From an uncultured Muribaculaceae bacterium (GTDB lineage Bacteria; Bacteroidota; Bacteroidia; Bacteroidales; Muribaculaceae): a stretch of DNA of 64,000 bases. Shown one piece after another: positions 1 through 8,191 of this stretch; the first letter of the stretch is position 1; each line of letters starts with the position of its first letter. The position numbers were made by a program, and so were the translations under genes. Location: positions 1 to 64,000 of the forward strand of contig CAJUIT010000015.1 in NCBI GenBank assembly GCA_910586565.1, given 5' to 3'. The notes under the pieces were generated by a model. That model made no database searches. It was given only the letters and a program-made list of their open reading frames with translations, and had not been told where the DNA came from.

Positions 1-107
1 TCTCTTGTCGGTATAGTTCCCCAGAATGGCTCCTGAGCGCCCTCACAGGGGGAGTGAGGCACCTTCCTCGCAGAAAGGTTTCCCCGCTGTTGTTTTTTTT
101 CTCACAG
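1..107. other. Unassigned window edge
   Basis: No gene can be supported here. A short inverted repeat (CCTCAC at 41-46 with GTGAGG at 54-59, 7-nt loop) could be the end of a terminator for a gene outside the window, but it has no T-run. Overlapping reading frames that run across 54-519 on both strands follow degenerate repeats and look non-coding. Confidence 0.4.
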
Positions 108-345
108 GCGAGAGTTTTTTGCTCACGGATTACACGGATTTCACGGATTGAGCCGATGAGCGGCTCCTCGGCGCGGGAAATTTTTTGGAATCTGCGAGAG
201 TTTTTTGCTCGCGGATTACGCAGATTTCACAGATTAGGCCGGCAAGCGGCCACCGGGTGCGGGAAATTTTATATAAGCTGTCGGCGTTTTGTCGCTCGCG
301 GAGGGCGCGGATTTCACAGATTAATTTCTGCGGGAATTTTTGTGA
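108..345. repeat. Three degenerate direct repeats, about 86-bp period
   Basis: Copies begin near 108, 194 and 279. Each has a GCGAGAGTTTTTTGCTC-like opening, then CGGATT, a few variable bases, GATTTCAC and GATT, a short GC-rich stretch, and ends in GCGGGAAATTTT. Copies one and two are close; copy three is more eroded. The unit resembles the CACGGATTACACGGATT-type intergenic repeats seen in many Bacteroidetes genomes (from memory). It fills most of the gene-free 1-577 stretch. Confidence 0.75.
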
Positions 346-373
346 AATGCGCGGGAGTTCGGAGGTTATTGTG

Positions 374-381
374 TAACTTTG
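374..381 (+). promoter_or_regulatory. Possible -7 element upstream of upp
   Basis: TAACTTTG matches the Bacteroidetes -7 consensus TAnnTTTG. No good -33 TTTG is visible at the expected spacing. If used, upp would have a leader of about 190 nt. Confidence 0.35.
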
Positions 382-577
382 CAGGGATGGGGTGGAAGGA
401 TGCATCGCGGAAGCGGGAACGATGAGAGGGATTTTATTGTTATCTATGTAACGTTCACCGCCGGCAGCAAGAAGCAAGTTTAATGCAACACTGAGCATGA
501 AGCATGCAGAATGCAGCAAGTTCCCCGTGTGCGTAAATATTTATTTTAGTCAGCCACCAAATTAATACTGAGGACTC

Positions 578-1231
578 ATGGAAATTATTGATTTTGCCAA
601 AACGAAGTCGCTTATAGGCCAATATATGACCGAACTGCGCGATGTGAATATTCAAAAGGATATGCTGCGCTTCCGCCGTAATTTGGAACGCATCGGTGAA
701 ATCATGGCTTATGAAATAAGCAAAACGCTTGAGTATAAGACTATTGAAACCCAAACGCCTCTCGCTGTTGCTGAAAGTGAGGTTATCGCCTCGAAGGTTG
801 TGCTCGCAACTATTTTCCGCGCGGGCGTTCCTTTCCATCAGGGTTTCCTGAATTATTTCGACCATGCGGAGAATGCGTTTGTGTCGGCTTACCGAAAATA
901 TAAGGAGAAGGAGAATTTCGATGTTTGCATCGAATATCTCGCATCGCCCCGTCTGGAGGGAAAAACGCTGATTCTTGCTGACCCGATGCTTGCAACGGGC
1001 GCTTCGATGGAACTGAGTTACCGCGCACTGCTCACAAAGGGGATGCCGGAACATATTCATGTTGCATCGGTGATTGCGTCGCAACAAGCTGTTGACTATA
1101 TCGCTACTCATTTCCCGACCGACCGCACTACGGTGTGGATTGGGGCTGTTGACAAGGAAATCAACTCGCACTCCTATATTGTTCCCGGTCTCGGCGACGC
1201 CGGCGATTTGGCCTACGGAACAAAGGAGTGA
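578..1231 (+). CDS. upp: Uracil phosphoribosyltransferase
   Basis: Converts uracil and PRPP to UMP in pyrimidine salvage, in the cytoplasm. The 217-residue protein has the full family length. The PRPP loop is visible as LILADPMLATGAS (about residues 130-142), and the uracil-binding C-terminal block as YIVPGLGDAGDLAYGTKE at the very end. The ATG at 578 has a short GAGG at 570-573 and fits the family N-terminus. It stands alone between repeat-rich spacers. The minus-strand pyrH later in the window acts on the same UMP pool, but the two are not co-transcribed. Confidence 0.95.
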   Translation: MEIIDFAKTKSLIGQYMTELRDVNIQKDMLRFRRNLERIGEIMAYEISKTLEYKTIETQTPLAVAESEVIASKVVLATIFRAGVPFHQGFLNYFDHAENAFVSAYRKYKEKENFDVCIEYLASPRLEGKTLILADPMLATGASMELSYRALLTKGMPEHIHVASVIASQQAVDYIATHFPTDRTTVWIGAVDKEINSHSYIVPGLGDAGDLAYGTKE

Positions 1232-1320
1232 GAGGAAGAAGGAAGAAGGAAGAAGGCAGAAAGCAGAAGTGAGAAGCCAGAAATCAGAAGGCAGAGGGAA
1301 GAGGCCAGAAGTTTGAAGGC
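1229..1320 (+). repeat. Purine-rich AGAAG/CAGAA repeat tract
   Basis: Directly after the upp stop there is about 90 nt made of variants of AGAAGGCAGAA, AGAAGTGAGAAG and AGAAATCAGAAG. The same family recurs at 4702-4769, 46917-47012 and 47653-47708, always with the purine-rich strand on plus. No conserved reading frame. Confidence 0.75.
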
Positions 1321-1392
1321 AGATGACTTAGGGGGATTGGAGGGAAGATTTTTTGCGGGTTTGAGAGCAAATCCACACGAATGATTGTTAAA

Positions 1393-1439
1393 ATAAGGAG
1401 ACTATAACCAAAATCCAATTGAGGTTAGAGTCTCCTTAT
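1393..1439. repeat. Long near-perfect inverted repeat upstream of the malic enzyme
   Basis: ATAAGGAGACT plus TAACC (1393-1409) pairs with GGTTA plus AGTCTCCTTAT (1423-1439). The arms are 17 nt with a single internal A/G mismatch and a 13-nt loop. No T-run follows on plus, so a simple intrinsic terminator is unlikely. It could be an operator, an RNA stem in the malic enzyme leader, or the relic of a small mobile element. Confidence 0.7.
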
Positions 1440-1509
1440 ATTATTAATATAGCCCAAACGAAATTACGTATAATTAAAAAAGATTGATTTAGAGCAACAT
1501 AACCGCATT

Positions 1510-2865
1510 ATGGAAAAGATGTTGAAAAAGATGGCTCTCGCCTATCACAAAGACCCGCGACCGGGCAAAACTGAAGTTATTCCTACCAAACCGTATAATT
1601 CACCGGCCGACCTGGCTTTGGCCTATTCGCCCGGCGTGGCTTACCCTTGCCTCGAAATAAAAGAGGATGAACATCAGGTGTGGGACTACACCAACAAGGG
1701 AAATCTGGTGGCTGTGATTTCCAACGGCACAGCTGTGCTTGGTCTTGGCGACATCGGCGCCCAGGCCGGCAAACCCGTGATGGAGGGGAAAGCCCTGTTG
1801 TTTAAAATTTTTGCAGGTCTCGATTGCTTCGACATCGAAATCAACGAAAAGGATCCCGACAAGTTTGTGGAGATTGTGAAGGCTCTGACTCCAACCTTCG
1901 GTGGAATCAACCTCGAGGATATCAAAGCGCCGGAGTGTTTTGAAATCGAACGCCGCCTTAAAGAGGAGTGCGACATCCCCGTGATGCACGACGATCAGCA
2001 TGGCACGGCCATCATTTCGGGAGCGGCACTGCTCAACGCCGCCGAACTTCAAGGGAAGAAGCTCGACGAGATAAAGATGGTTGTGAACGGTGCCGGGGCA
2101 GCCGCCGTGTCGTGCACACGGCTGTATGTAGCACTTGGAATCAAGCGCGAGAATGTGGTTATGTGCGACTCGAAAGGGGTTATCCGCACCGACCGCGAGG
2201 GATTATCGTCACAAAAGGCCGAATTTGCCACCGACCGCGACCTTCACACCCTCGCCGAGGCGATGGTTGGTGCCGACCTGTTTTTAGGTTTGTCGGTGAA
2301 AGATGTTGTGACTGCCGACATGGTGCGCTCAATGGCACCCAATCCCATTGTGTTCGCTTTGGCCAATCCCGACCCCGAAATTGCCTACGATGTGGCTGTG
2401 GCCTCGCGCCCCGACTTGATTTTCGCCACCGGGCGCTCCGACTATCCCAACCAGATTAACAATGTGCTCGGATTCCCCTACATTTTCCGCGGCGCGCTCG
2501 ATTGCCGCGCATCAGCCATCAATGAGGAAATGAAGCTTGCAGCGGCACACGCCATTGCCGCCATCACCCGTGAGCCTGTGCCTGAAAAAGTTAAGGAAGC
2601 TTACGACAAACCCGACCTTGCATTCGGCAAAGACTACATATTGCCCAAACCGATGGACCCCCGCCTGCTTCAGACCGTGTCGACAGCTGTTGCACGCGCT
2701 GCGATGGCAAGCGGTGTGAGCCGCAAGCCTATCACCGACTGGGATGCCTACAATGAGCACCTGCATCATCTCGGCAGCCAGTGCAGCGACGGTGTGTGCT
2801 ATTCGCAGCTGCTCACCTCGCGCGAAACGCTCAAAAAGATTGCTGCAAAACTTGGTTATAAGTAA
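1510..2865 (+). CDS. maeB: NADP-type malic enzyme, short form
   Basis: Oxidative decarboxylation of malate to pyruvate with NAD(P) reduction. The SPGVAYP motif carries the catalytic Tyr (Y45). The catalytic Lys lies in MEGKALLFK (K94), the metal-binding block is HDDQHGTA (about 160-167), and the Rossmann motif is VVNGAGAAAV (about 191-200). At 451 residues it ends after the malic enzyme module plus a short tail. Many bacterial MaeB proteins are about 750 residues with a phosphotransacetylase-like C-terminal domain, which is absent here. There is no nearby partner gene. A bidirectional terminator follows. Confidence 0.9.
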   Translation: MEKMLKKMALAYHKDPRPGKTEVIPTKPYNSPADLALAYSPGVAYPCLEIKEDEHQVWDYTNKGNLVAVISNGTAVLGLGDIGAQAGKPVMEGKALLFKIFAGLDCFDIEINEKDPDKFVEIVKALTPTFGGINLEDIKAPECFEIERRLKEECDIPVMHDDQHGTAIISGAALLNAAELQGKKLDEIKMVVNGAGAAAVSCTRLYVALGIKRENVVMCDSKGVIRTDREGLSSQKAEFATDRDLHTLAEAMVGADLFLGLSVKDVVTADMVRSMAPNPIVFALANPDPEIAYDVAVASRPDLIFATGRSDYPNQINNVLGFPYIFRGALDCRASAINEEMKLAAAHAIAAITREPVPEKVKEAYDKPDLAFGKDYILPKPMDPRLLQTVSTAVARAAMASGVSRKPITDWDAYNEHLHHLGSQCSDGVCYSQLLTSRETLKKIAAKLGYK

Positions 2866-2890
2866 GCGAGCTCCATAAATAAGATAAACA

Positions 2891-2935
2891 ACAGCCCCAC
2901 CCTACCGCCTGCGAAAGGCTTCAGGGTGGGGCTGT
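2891..2935. terminator. Bidirectional terminator between maeB and ldcA
   Basis: ACAGCCCCACCCT (2891-2903) pairs perfectly with AGGGTGGGGCTGT (2923-2935). It separates two convergent genes, maeB on plus and the S66 peptidase on minus. T-rich sequence is short on both sides, but position and a 13-bp GC-rich stem support the call. Confidence 0.8.
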
Positions 2936-2984
2936 GTTATTATTGGCAAGGAGCGGCCTGCGACCACTCACTGCTACAAAAATT

Positions 2985-3905
2985 TTATTGCGGGATGAGG
3001 ACAGAAGAGGGATAGAACAGGCGGGAGGGGGTGGTTGCGCTGACGTCGAGTGTGGCTGTGGCCGACATCAGGAGGGGGAAATTGGCTTCGACGTGACCGG
3101 CGGGGAAATCGAAGGCAACGGGAAAACTGTAGGGAGCGAGGAAAGAAGAAATCATGTCGGCCATGTTGGCATGGTCGGCCGACGGCCGATAGTCGGTAAA
3201 TTGTCCCACCACTACTCCGGCGATAGAGTCGAATACGCCGGCGAGGCGCAGCTGCCAAAGAATGCGTTCCACCTTATATATAGGTTCGGCAATATCTTCC
3301 ATGAAAAGAATTGCCCCCGGGGTGACGGGATTGAAAGGTGTCCCTACCAAAGCGCCGAACACCGCCATGTTGCCGCCAACGAGGGGGCCGGTGGCACATC
3401 CGGTTCGGTTGTAGGGGTGAGAGGGGAAATCGAGATGCGGGGGGATGCCGCGCAGAGCTCCGATTTCGGCATCATAGCATTCAAATCCTGAGGATCCACG
3501 GCCAATGTGTTTTGTCATGGCGGCATGGAGCGAGGCCACACCTTTGCGATTCCACAGAGCGTGGAGAGCGGTTATGTCGCTGAAACCGATGAGCCATTTG
3601 TTGAACTTTGCAGCCGGAATTCGGTCGAGTTCCTCAAGAAGATGCACTGCGCCGTAGCCCCCACGCGAGCATAAAATCGCGCGGATTGCAGGGTCGTTGA
3701 TAGCCTGCTCCAAATCAGCGAGGCGCTCGGCCGAAGTGCCGCTGAATGAACCGCACTCCCCTTTGGCATGTGGCATCACAACCGGCTCGAAACCTTCGGC
3801 GCGCAGCTGAGAGGCCGCGGCATCAATCAGAGCAGCGTCGATTTTCGACGCGGGGGAAACAATGGCAATCCGGTCGCCATTGCAAAGAGCGGGTGGAATG
3901 AGCAT
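2985..3905 (-). CDS. ldcA: LD-carboxypeptidase, peptidase family S66
   Basis: Predicted to remove the terminal D-Ala from murein tetrapeptides during peptidoglycan recycling. The nucleophile is in GFSDITALH (Ser109), followed by ILFMEDIAEP (acidic member near 203-207) and GHVEANFPL (His271), the Ser/Glu/His set of family S66. The length of 306 residues is normal. No signal peptide is seen, so it is probably cytoplasmic. It is the last gene of a minus-strand run pyrH-frr-radical SAM-ldcA, 15 nt after the radical SAM gene. The exact substrate is inferred from the family. Confidence 0.88.
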   Translation of the reverse strand: MLIPPALCNGDRIAIVSPASKIDAALIDAAASQLRAEGFEPVVMPHAKGECGSFSGTSAERLADLEQAINDPAIRAILCSRGGYGAVHLLEELDRIPAAKFNKWLIGFSDITALHALWNRKGVASLHAAMTKHIGRGSSGFECYDAEIGALRGIPPHLDFPSHPYNRTGCATGPLVGGNMAVFGALVGTPFNPVTPGAILFMEDIAEPIYKVERILWQLRLAGVFDSIAGVVVGQFTDYRPSADHANMADMISSFLAPYSFPVAFDFPAGHVEANFPLLMSATATLDVSATTPSRLFYPSSVLIPQ

Positions 3906-3920
3906 CGGTTGGAGCGGGAA

Positions 3921-4700
3921 TCAGTTAACTTGAACGGGGATTGATGTTTCGGCGGTGATGCGTGAAGCAATGGCTTGCAGCTCCTCAATGGGCACTTTCA
4001 CCAGCGATTGCGCCGGGGTTGCACGGTCGATTGAGTAGAGCATTATCTCGCGTGGGGCGATTTTGCGGTAGGCGTTTATCAGCGCTTCCACCTCATGCGG
4101 GGTGGTGTTATCGATGTGCGCGCCATTCCACTCGCCGCGGAGCATCATTGTCTGCACAATGCCGGTGCCGGCAAACTGCGACAGTTCACCAACCACTTTC
4201 TCAACGGTGAATGCCGGTGAGTTGGGACGGTCGATGATGCACATTGTCTCCTCCACAGCCGAATCGAGTTTGAGAATGTTGTTATCGACCTTGCGGAGCG
4301 CCGCCACCACATCCGGGCGGTCGAGCCGCGTGGAATTTGTGAGCACACTCACTTTTGCCTCGGGGAAAAAGCGGTCGCGCAAGCTGATGGTATCGTCGAC
4401 AATCTCACCGAACGATGGGTGGAGAGTGGGTTCTCCGTTGCCTGAGAATGTTATCACATCGAGGTTCTCACCGTTGGCTTTCATCTCCGCGAGTTTCTGT
4501 TGGAGCAGAGTGGCGACTTCCGAACGGGGTGGCAATCCGGCCTCACCGGGTCCCTGGGCATTGAAACCGGCCTCGCAGTAGAGACAGTCGAATGAGCATA
4601 TTTTTCCGTCGCGCGGCGACAGGTTCACTCCAAGCGAGGTGCCGAGGCGCCGCGAATGGAGTGGACCGAATATTGTTGAATGAAACAGGATGCGTTGCAT
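3921..4700 (-). CDS. Radical SAM protein (COG0731/TYW1-like family)
   Basis: A 259-residue radical SAM enzyme. The iron-sulfur motif is CSFDCLYC (Cys35, Cys39, Cys42; CX3CX2C). The N-terminal FGPLHSRRLGTSLGVNLSP is typical of the family related to wyosine-synthesis radical SAM proteins, and FSGNGEPTLHP is the SAM-contacting GGEP-like strand. The substrate is unknown; bacteria lack wyosine, so a TYW1 function should not be assumed. It lies between frr and ldcA on the same strand. Its start codon is preceded directly by a pyrimidine-rich repeat leader instead of a ribosome binding site. Confidence 0.85.
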   Translation of the reverse strand: MQRILFHSTIFGPLHSRRLGTSLGVNLSPRDGKICSFDCLYCEAGFNAQGPGEAGLPPRSEVATLLQQKLAEMKANGENLDVITFSGNGEPTLHPSFGEIVDDTISLRDRFFPEAKVSVLTNSTRLDRPDVVAALRKVDNNILKLDSAVEETMCIIDRPNSPAFTVEKVVGELSQFAGTGIVQTMMLRGEWNGAHIDNTTPHEVEALINAYRKIAPREIMLYSIDRATPAQSLVKVPIEELQAIASRITAETSIPVQVN

Positions 4701-4701
4701 T

Positions 4702-4769
4702 GGGGGGAAGAAGTCAGAAGTGAGAGGGCAGAAATCAGAGGGGAGAAGTCAGAAGAGGGGGAAAGAGGG
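4702..4769 (-). repeat. Pyrimidine-rich repeat leader of the radical SAM gene
   Basis: On plus this reads as variants of AGAAGTCAGAAG, GGCAGAAATCAGAG and AGAAGTCAGAAGAG; on the gene strand it is CT-rich and ends 1-2 nt before the ATG at 4700. Same family as the tract after upp and those before thiD and tenA. Confidence 0.7.
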
Positions 4770-4882
4770 TGTGTTGCGAAGGCTGGAGAAGCAGCTTTCG
4801 GCAACACACCCGTCGGATAGATTGCGCGCGGCTCAGTTGGATGGAGCCGTCGGGAAAAGTTTCTGACCGGATTGGAGGAAAA

Positions 4883-5443
4883 TCACACGGTGAGGATTTC
4901 CTTTTCCTTGGCTGCAAACAGGTCGTCGATCTGTTTGAGGTATTTGTCGTGAAGTTTCTGGGCTGTGGTTTCAGCATCCTTCTCAACATCCTCGGGCATG
5001 CCTTGCTTCACAGCCTTCTTAAGACCGTCGATGGCGTCGCGACGGGCGTTGCGCACCGACACTTTAGCGGTTTCAGCCTCAGCTTTCGACTGCTTCACCA
5101 ACTGTTTGCGGCGTTCCTCGGTGAGCGGGGGGATAGAGATGCGGATAACCTCGCCGTTGTTTTCGGGGGTGATGCCAAGCTCGGAGTTGATGATGGCTTT
5201 CTCAATTTCCTTGAACATGGATTTTTCCCAGGGGGTGATGGCGATTGTGCGGGCGTCGGGCACGGCGATATTGGCCACGTTGGCGATGGGAGCAGCCGAG
5301 CCGTAGTAGTCAACACGGATGCCGTCGAGGATTTTGGGGTTAGCCTTACCTGCACGGATACGTGCCAGAGTCTCGTCGAGATAAGCCACAGCCATCTCCA
5401 TTTTCTCTTCGGCGGGGCCGAGATATGTCTTGGGGTCAGTCAT
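4883..5443 (-). CDS. frr: Ribosome recycling factor
   Basis: Splits post-termination ribosomes together with EF-G. The protein is 186 residues, the usual length. It shows family blocks LARIRAGKANPKILDGIRVDYYGS (about 27-50), IAVPDARTIAITPWEKS and the C-terminal helix ending KEKEILTV. It is 39 nt downstream of pyrH, the common bacterial pyrH-frr order, and is presumably co-transcribed from the pyrH promoter. Confidence 0.97.
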   Translation of the reverse strand: MTDPKTYLGPAEEKMEMAVAYLDETLARIRAGKANPKILDGIRVDYYGSAAPIANVANIAVPDARTIAITPWEKSMFKEIEKAIINSELGITPENNGEVIRISIPPLTEERRKQLVKQSKAEAETAKVSVRNARRDAIDGLKKAVKQGMPEDVEKDAETTAQKLHDKYLKQIDDLFAAKEKEILTV

Positions 5444-5482
5444 GTGAGAAGTATGTTTTGTAAGTAGGTCGTTGTTAATTTC

Positions 5483-6193
5483 TTAGTAAACAAGTGTGCC
5501 GATGGCCTCACCTTCGAGCACTTTGCCGAGGTTACCGGGGGTATCCATGTCGAACACGATGATGGGAAGGTGGTTTTCCTTGCAGAGAGCCGTGGCGGTG
5601 AGGTCCATCACCTTGAGTCCGCGGGTGTAGACTTCATCGTAGGTGATTTCGGAGAACTTTGTTGCTGTGGGGTCTTTTTCGGGGTCGGCAGTGTAGATGC
5701 CGTCGACACGGGTTCCTTTGAGCATCACATCGGCCTCAACCTCCACTCCACGCAGAGCGGCGCCGGTGTCGGTGGTAAAGAAGGGATTGCCGGTGCCTCC
5801 GGCGAGAATTGCCACTTCGCCGGCAGCAAGAGCCTCGATGGCTTTCCACTTGCTGTAGTATTCACCCACAGGATACATGTTGAGGGCGGTGAACACCCGT
5901 GCTTTCTGCCCTGCGGCCTCGAGAGCCGAGCTGAGGGCGAGAGAGTTGATAACAGTGGCAAGCATGCCCATCTGGTCGCCTTTCACACGGTCGAACCCTT
6001 TGGCAGCCCCTTGCATTCCGCGAAAAATGTTGCCGCCGCCGATAACGATGGCTACCTGCACCCCGCTTTGGGCCACTTCCTTTATCTGACGGGCATATTC
6101 GCCCAATCGCATGGGGTCGATTCCATAGTGTTGCTCACCCATCAGCGATTCGCCGCTGAGTTTCAAGAGCACTCGGTTATATTTTGTTCTCAT
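5483..6193 (-). CDS. pyrH: UMP kinase
   Basis: Phosphorylates UMP to UDP; amino-acid-kinase fold, cytoplasmic hexamer. KLSGESLMG near the N-terminus is the phosphate-binding motif, VIGGGNIFRG follows (about 51-60), and GGTGNPFFTTDTGAALRG lies in the middle. The length is 236 residues. It heads the minus-strand operon with frr and has a well-formed promoter just upstream. Confidence 0.97.
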   Translation of the reverse strand: MRTKYNRVLLKLSGESLMGEQHYGIDPMRLGEYARQIKEVAQSGVQVAIVIGGGNIFRGMQGAAKGFDRVKGDQMGMLATVINSLALSSALEAAGQKARVFTALNMYPVGEYYSKWKAIEALAAGEVAILAGGTGNPFFTTDTGAALRGVEVEADVMLKGTRVDGIYTADPEKDPTATKFSEITYDEVYTRGLKVMDLTATALCKENHLPIIVFDMDTPGNLGKVLEGEAIGTLVY

Positions 6194-6245
6194 AAGTATA
6201 TCGTTATTGTAAACGGTTTATAAAACTGCCGTCCAAGCGAGTCAA

Positions 6246-6277
6246 CAAAATTAATGAAATAATTCGGCCTTCCCAAA
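6246..6277 (-). promoter_or_regulatory. Promoter of the pyrH-frr operon
   Basis: On minus, TTTG (6274-6277) and TAATTTTG (6246-6253) are 20 nt apart, matching the Bacteroidetes -33/-7 pair. Transcription would start near 6240, giving a leader of about 45 nt before pyrH. Confidence 0.65.
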
Positions 6278-6287
6278 TCAAACGGTG

Positions 6288-7886
6288 TCAGGAGGGAAAT
6301 TTCACACTCAGAACTTCGGAGGCCGCAACGCCGAACGGTTTGATGTAGCGGTAGAAGTTGCCGTCGACACCCTTGAAACGAATCATGAAACAGCGGCGCA
6401 CACTCTCGCCTCCGGAGGTGGTGACGTAAATTTCGCCGAGCCCGCAACGCCCGCCGGCATCCTCGGTGTCGGCCATTATCAATGCCGAGCCATCAATCCG
6501 CTCCACTAAAGGGGAGAGACACAACGTGTCGCGGGCGGCCACGGGCAGGTTCCTCAACACCTCCGGCACAACGGCCGTTTCTTTTTCGGGTCCGTATCGC
6601 CGGTCGATACAGGAATAGGTGTAGGGTTCGATGAAGGTGCTGCGCGGAGCCATTCCAAGCGTGAGAGCAGGATAATCCTCGGGGAACAGCACATCGCGAT
6701 AAATTGTGCCGCCACCGTGGGCCGCCTCATTCATTATGGCTGTGAATTCCCGGCGATGCAGATTGATGTATTTGCAGGCATAGACACCCTGCGCGGTAAG
6801 CAACAGCGCCAACACACCCCACAGCAGGAGCGCCATGCGGGCGGGCACCACCCTACCCCATATCGGACGCCACAATGTTAGCACAGCAATAAGCGCACAC
6901 ATCTGCGGCCACAAGGCAGTGCGCCCCGATTGCCTTACGGCAAAGCTCAACAGCATTCCGGCCAGAGCGCAACCACACAGCATGATGAACACCGGCTGCG
7001 ACATTGCCATGCGCAAGTAACGACGGAGTTTTGAAAAGAGTAGGCAGAGAAGTACCGAAAAGCAGAGAGCCACGGTCATGAAATTGAAGGCCACCGCTTT
7101 TACGGGCGATTCAAGAATTGCCGGAGAAGCCAGTTCGGCACCCGAGCGGGTTGTCTGATAGGAGCATAACAGCCACAGAATGCACACACCGGCAGTAAGG
7201 AGAAGATAAACCCACACCCTCGCAGGCACCCGCAGCCGTTGAGAAATTGCATAAAGGCCGATTCCCGCAGCAAGCGGAAGCGCGAACCCCTCATGCCACA
7301 CGGCCAGAACAACACACAGCGCCATAGCCCCGGCCATGATTGCGCGCGAATTCCGGTGGAGCGACAGAGCCATAAACCTGAGCGCTATGAGTGAGAGCGC
7401 CATGCTGAACAGGTAGTTAAGTGCATAATCGCCGGTGAGGATATTGTTGCGCCAAGGGAGGGCAAGAGTCATTGCCATCCACATCGCCACCACCGCCCCG
7501 AAACCCGGGCGTTTGCCGGCCGAGGCAAACCGGGCACACAACCATGCCGACAGCCCGACGCACAAACCACACAGAGCCGAAAAAAACGGCTTGTTATTGA
7601 GAATCAACGTGCTTGCCGGCGCAAGGATATTGGCCATGCGCCAGTTATCTTCCTGCCTTATGTGATTGATATATTGCAGATAGGCATCGAGTGAAAAATC
7701 GGAAGAGCCACCCGAAAATTCAAGATAAACCGCATCGAACACTATATTATCGAATTGGAACGGGGTGAGCCATTCCATAACAGCATATATGACAGCTATA
7801 AGCATCGCCGCAGCAACGGCTAATTTGCCGTTTGCCGATTCGGATAGCATTGCCGGTTCTTTGCCAAACAGAGTTTCACGAGTCAT
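6288..7886 (-). CDS. Polytopic membrane protein, DUF6056-like
   Basis: A 532-residue integral membrane protein. Many hydrophobic segments are visible, beginning at about residues 19-38 (LAVAAAMLIAVIYAVMEWL) and continuing to about 390, followed by a soluble C-terminal tail of about 140 residues. The layout of a short first loop with acidic residues (QFDNIVFD) and many helices resembles large lipid-linked-sugar glycosyltransferase-type membrane proteins such as DUF6056; that family link is from memory. No catalytic function can be assigned. A second ATG 12 codons in is also a possible start. Confidence 0.6.
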   Translation of the reverse strand: MTRETLFGKEPAMLSESANGKLAVAAAMLIAVIYAVMEWLTPFQFDNIVFDAVYLEFSGGSSDFSLDAYLQYINHIRQEDNWRMANILAPASTLILNNKPFFSALCGLCVGLSAWLCARFASAGKRPGFGAVVAMWMAMTLALPWRNNILTGDYALNYLFSMALSLIALRFMALSLHRNSRAIMAGAMALCVVLAVWHEGFALPLAAGIGLYAISQRLRVPARVWVYLLLTAGVCILWLLCSYQTTRSGAELASPAILESPVKAVAFNFMTVALCFSVLLCLLFSKLRRYLRMAMSQPVFIMLCGCALAGMLLSFAVRQSGRTALWPQMCALIAVLTLWRPIWGRVVPARMALLLWGVLALLLTAQGVYACKYINLHRREFTAIMNEAAHGGGTIYRDVLFPEDYPALTLGMAPRSTFIEPYTYSCIDRRYGPEKETAVVPEVLRNLPVAARDTLCLSPLVERIDGSALIMADTEDAGGRCGLGEIYVTTSGGESVRRCFMIRFKGVDGNFYRYIKPFGVAASEVLSVKFPS

Positions 7887-8191
7887 ATCTCACAAATTTA
7901 ACAATAAGAATGTTGAATCACAAATATAGGCGAGCAAATTCCATTAACCCGAATTCATCAAATAAAATTGGCATCGCGCTCGACTTATTCATCTCTTTTA
8001 CTCAATAAAATCGGTTGCGACATTGCAAAACCGACCTTCGGTTGACACCCGCTATTTTTTTCGTCGAAAATACTTCGTATCTTTGTGAATCGCAGAATGC
8101 TGTTTTCCGCAAGAAAATAAAAAACAAATGCGGAACTTCGTAACCATTATCACGACAAATAACCAACCAATTAAATAAAAAACAACACAAC
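7887..8191 (+). promoter_or_regulatory. Divergent spacer with promoter for the secreted protein gene
   Basis: This 305-nt gap separates the minus-strand membrane protein from the plus-strand secreted protein. TATCTTTG at 8078-8085 matches the -7 consensus, with a T-run (8054-8060) where the -33 element should be. That would leave a leader of about 100 nt before the ATG at 8192. No other gene is seen. Confidence 0.5.

Noticed and set aside
54..519. Overlapping long frames on both strands
   Set aside because: They follow degenerate direct repeats, have Arg/Cys-rich random-looking products and no family features.
2934..3491. Plus-strand frame opposite the LD-carboxypeptidase gene
   Set aside because: Antisense to a gene with a complete catalytic set; product has no recognisable domain.
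3921..4700. tRNA wyosine synthase TYW1
   Set aside because: The family resemblance is general; bacteria do not make wyosine, so no specific function was assigned.
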